Source of the DNA: Bog-752 sp963799395
GTDB taxonomy: Bacteria > Actinomycetota > Thermoleophilia > UBA2241
Direction: 5' to 3'
DNA: 64,000 bases
Assembly (NCBI GenBank): GCA_963799395.1
Contig: CAWCWZ010000053.1
Coordinates: 21,268 to 85,267 of the forward strand
In this document: one piece after another, positions 62,790 to 64,000 of the stretch
Layout of the letters: every line of letters starts with the position of its first letter
Position numbering within the stretch: position 1 is the first letter of the stretch
Made by a program: the position numbers and the translations under genes
Notes under the pieces: model-generated
What the model was told of the DNA's origin: nothing
The model's database searches: none
The model's input: the letters and a program-made list of their open reading frames with translations, nothing else

Positions 62790-63394
62790 TGCGCACCTGA
62801 CAGTGTCGCGGAGGCTCCGGTGGGAGTCCACTGATAGCCATTGATCGTCACCTTGATGTCGAGATCCGGGTAGTCCTCTGTGCTGCTCTTGGTCAGCGAC
62901 AGGTTGACGACCGAGAACATGCGGCCGGTCACCAGGAACTGGCCGTTCCGGTAGTCGACGTAGTTCTCGAGCCTGTACAGGAAGTCTTCGGCATCGAAGT
63001 ACCCGCCGTCGAACTCAAGCTGGATCGGCTGCACCGAGAACGGCACGCCAGGAGCGGTCGGCTGCGGCGTGACACTGATCATGGTCAGCCCCGAGCTCTG
63101 GGCCGTCTTGGTCAACTCGACGATGAACGACGGGATGGCGCCCTCGACCGGCATGACCTGGTGAAGCTGGATGAGATCGGCTTCGGCCTGCGGCGCGGTC
63201 TTCTTGAGGAGCTGGAGCTGACGGATCTGCATGTTGGTCTGCTGCAGCGTGTTCTGCTGGGCCAGATACTGGGTGTTCAGGTCGGCGATCTTCTTCTGCT
63301 GCGGACTGAAGAGGAAGAAGTACCACAGGACCCCGATCACCACGGCCACCACGCCGACGATGATGTAGAGCTCACGACCACGAAGCTTCATCAC
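62786..63394 (-). CDS. pilO: Type IV pilus assembly protein PilO-like
   Basis: A 202-residue bitopic membrane protein: a short cytoplasmic start, one helix (YIIVGVVAVVIGVLWYFFLF), a coiled coil rich in Gln/Leu (about residues 32-70), and a C-terminal ferredoxin-like domain. The domain includes LPVEGAIPSFIVELTKTAQS-like and LEFDGGYFDAEDFLYRLENY segments. PilO pairs with PilN in the inner-membrane alignment complex. ATG 63394 overlaps the upstream pilN-like stop. It is recognised by layout and neighbours as much as by sequence. Confidence 0.82.
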   Translation of the reverse strand: MMKLRGRELYIIVGVVAVVIGVLWYFFLFSPQQKKIADLNTQYLAQQNTLQQTNMQIRQLQLLKKTAPQAEADLIQLHQVMPVEGAIPSFIVELTKTAQSSGLTMISVTPQPTAPGVPFSVQPIQLEFDGGYFDAEDFLYRLENYVDYRNGQFLVTGRMFSVVNLSLTKSSTEDYPDLDIKVTINGYQWTPTGASATLSGAQ

Positions 63395-64000
63395 TGCCCA
63401 CCTCCCATCGTGATCGACGGTGCCGCGGGAGCCAGCGGCGGCGTGGTCGCGAAGGGCCGCAGACTGGCGGTGATGGCGAAGGTCACGTCGGGGAGCGAGC
63501 CAGCCGACGTCGAGCGTGTAGAGGACGCGAGCTTGAGGTTCATGATCTGCGGCATGAGGCCGAGCTGGGTCAGAAGGGTGGCGACCTGGACCTGGGCGGC
63601 GTACAGAGTGCTGCCCGTCGCGTCGCCGATCAGGTTGAGGTCTGTGCCGAGCGTCGTTGACGCCGCCGCTGCGCTCGAGTTGTTCGAACCGGCGACCATG
63701 TAGGGCGGCACGGTCAGGCTCATCGACTGCAGCGACACCCCCGACGGGATCAGCAGGCTGACCTCTTCGAGGACGTTCGACAGGATGATCCGGGAGTTCA
63801 GGATCTGCGTGGCCGTGAGGGTCATCGCCTGCCGCTGGACCTGCAGCGCCGCGTACGGCTTGAGCGCGGCGAGCTGGACGTTGGCCACGTCGACCTGTGC
63901 GGCGACCGTGTTGACCTGGTCCTGCTTGGCGGACACCTGGCGCACCGACATGAAGTAGACCGCGCCGAGCGCTACCACGAGGACGATGAGTCCGACGATG
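63391..64000 (-). CDS. pilN: Type IV pilus assembly protein PilN-like (5' end outside window)
   Basis: The visible part begins in a membrane helix (IVGLIVLVVALGAVYFMSVR) at the window edge, followed by a coiled coil with AKQDQVNTVAAQVDVANVQL. A periplasmic domain contains LNSRIILSNVLEEVSLLIPS and VSLQSMSLTVPPY, the usual PilN pattern of a helix ahead of an IP-GV-L strand. A Ser/Ala-rich loop interrupts the domain. The N-terminus, where PilN contacts PilM, lies beyond 64000. Confidence 0.82.
   Translation of the reverse strand, partial: IVGLIVLVVALGAVYFMSVRQVSAKQDQVNTVAAQVDVANVQLAALKPYAALQVQRQAMTLTATQILNSRIILSNVLEEVSLLIPSGVSLQSMSLTVPPYMVAGSNNSSAAAASTTLGTDLNLIGDATGSTLYAAQVQVATLLTQLGLMPQIMNLKLASSTRSTSAGSLPDVTFAITASLRPFATTPPLAPAAPSITMGGGQ

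Overview
This 64-kb window is very GC-rich, and every gene I can support lies on the minus strand, so transcription runs from high to low coordinates. I see no rRNA, tRNA, CRISPR array, insertion sequence or replication origin. The gene order (rpsP-khpA-rimM-trmD-rplS-lepB-rnhB-yraN-comM-dprA-xerC-whiG-type sigma-rpsB-tsf-pyrH-frr-uppS-cdsA-dxr-rseP, with nusB-xseB-idsA-dxs-tlyA-nadK-recN and aroC-aroK-aroB-aroQ-pepQ-efp) is the conserved housekeeping order of Gram-positive bacteria. A SepIVA-like coiled-coil gene between coaD and the DUF177/rpmF pair, the WhiG/FliA-type sigma gene beside rpsB, the GC content and the many GTG starts point to a deep-branching Actinomycetota lineage. Phylum is moderately confident; class is not resolved.

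Layout, in order of transcription from the right edge. (1) 61.8-64 kb: the end of a type IV pilus assembly operon (PilN-, PilO- and PilP-position proteins), closed by a strong intrinsic terminator. (2) 56.7-61.7 kb: shikimate genes aroC, aroK, aroB, aroQ, then an Xaa-Pro peptidase and efp. (3) 47.8-56.6 kb: a biotin-dependent carboxyltransferase with its biotin carrier, nusB, xseB, the isoprenoid genes idsA and dxs, tlyA, nadK and recN. (4) 40.4-47.4 kb: pyrG, an M20 peptidase, xerD and a nucleoside-salvage set deoB-pnp-deoA. (5) 34.3-40.3 kb: rsmD, coaD, SepIVA-like, DUF177, rpmF, a BioD/DRTGG protein, plsX, acpP and rnc. (6) 18.8-34.3 kb: smc, ftsY, an acetyltransferase, ffh, then rpsP through xerC and the sigma factor. 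(7) 11-18.6 kb: rpsB, tsf, pyrH, frr, uppS, cdsA, dxr and the site-2 protease. (8) 1-10.8 kb: an accessory surface-glycan operon.

The glycan operon begins with rfbF, rfbG and rfbH, which make CDP-4-keto-6-deoxyglucose and start its C3 deoxygenation. It continues with a GT87-type membrane glycosyltransferase, an SDR epimerase/reductase, an acetolactate-synthase-like thiamine-diphosphate enzyme, a HAD phosphatase, a zinc-ribbon C-methyltransferase and a NeuB-family synthase cut by the window edge. CDP-dideoxysugar genes together with a ThDP enzyme and an SDR suggest a branched-chain octose of the yersiniose type. I consider this the most novel biology here.

Two sequence-level patterns stand out. 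First, about a dozen otherwise intact conserved genes (rpsB, ffh, smc, ftsY, trmD, yraN, nusB, idsA, DUF177, the carboxyltransferase, neuB and the PilP-position gene) carry one to three small indels that break the frame. In so many essential genes this looks like consensus sequencing error, so I give intended gene extents and mark the breaks. Second, several coding regions contain long perfect inverted repeats (12-25 bp arms, 0-4 nt spacers). Stop/start overlaps of the GTGA or ATGA type are pervasive, and recurrent TGn-TANNNT sequences upstream of operons suggest extended -10 promoters.
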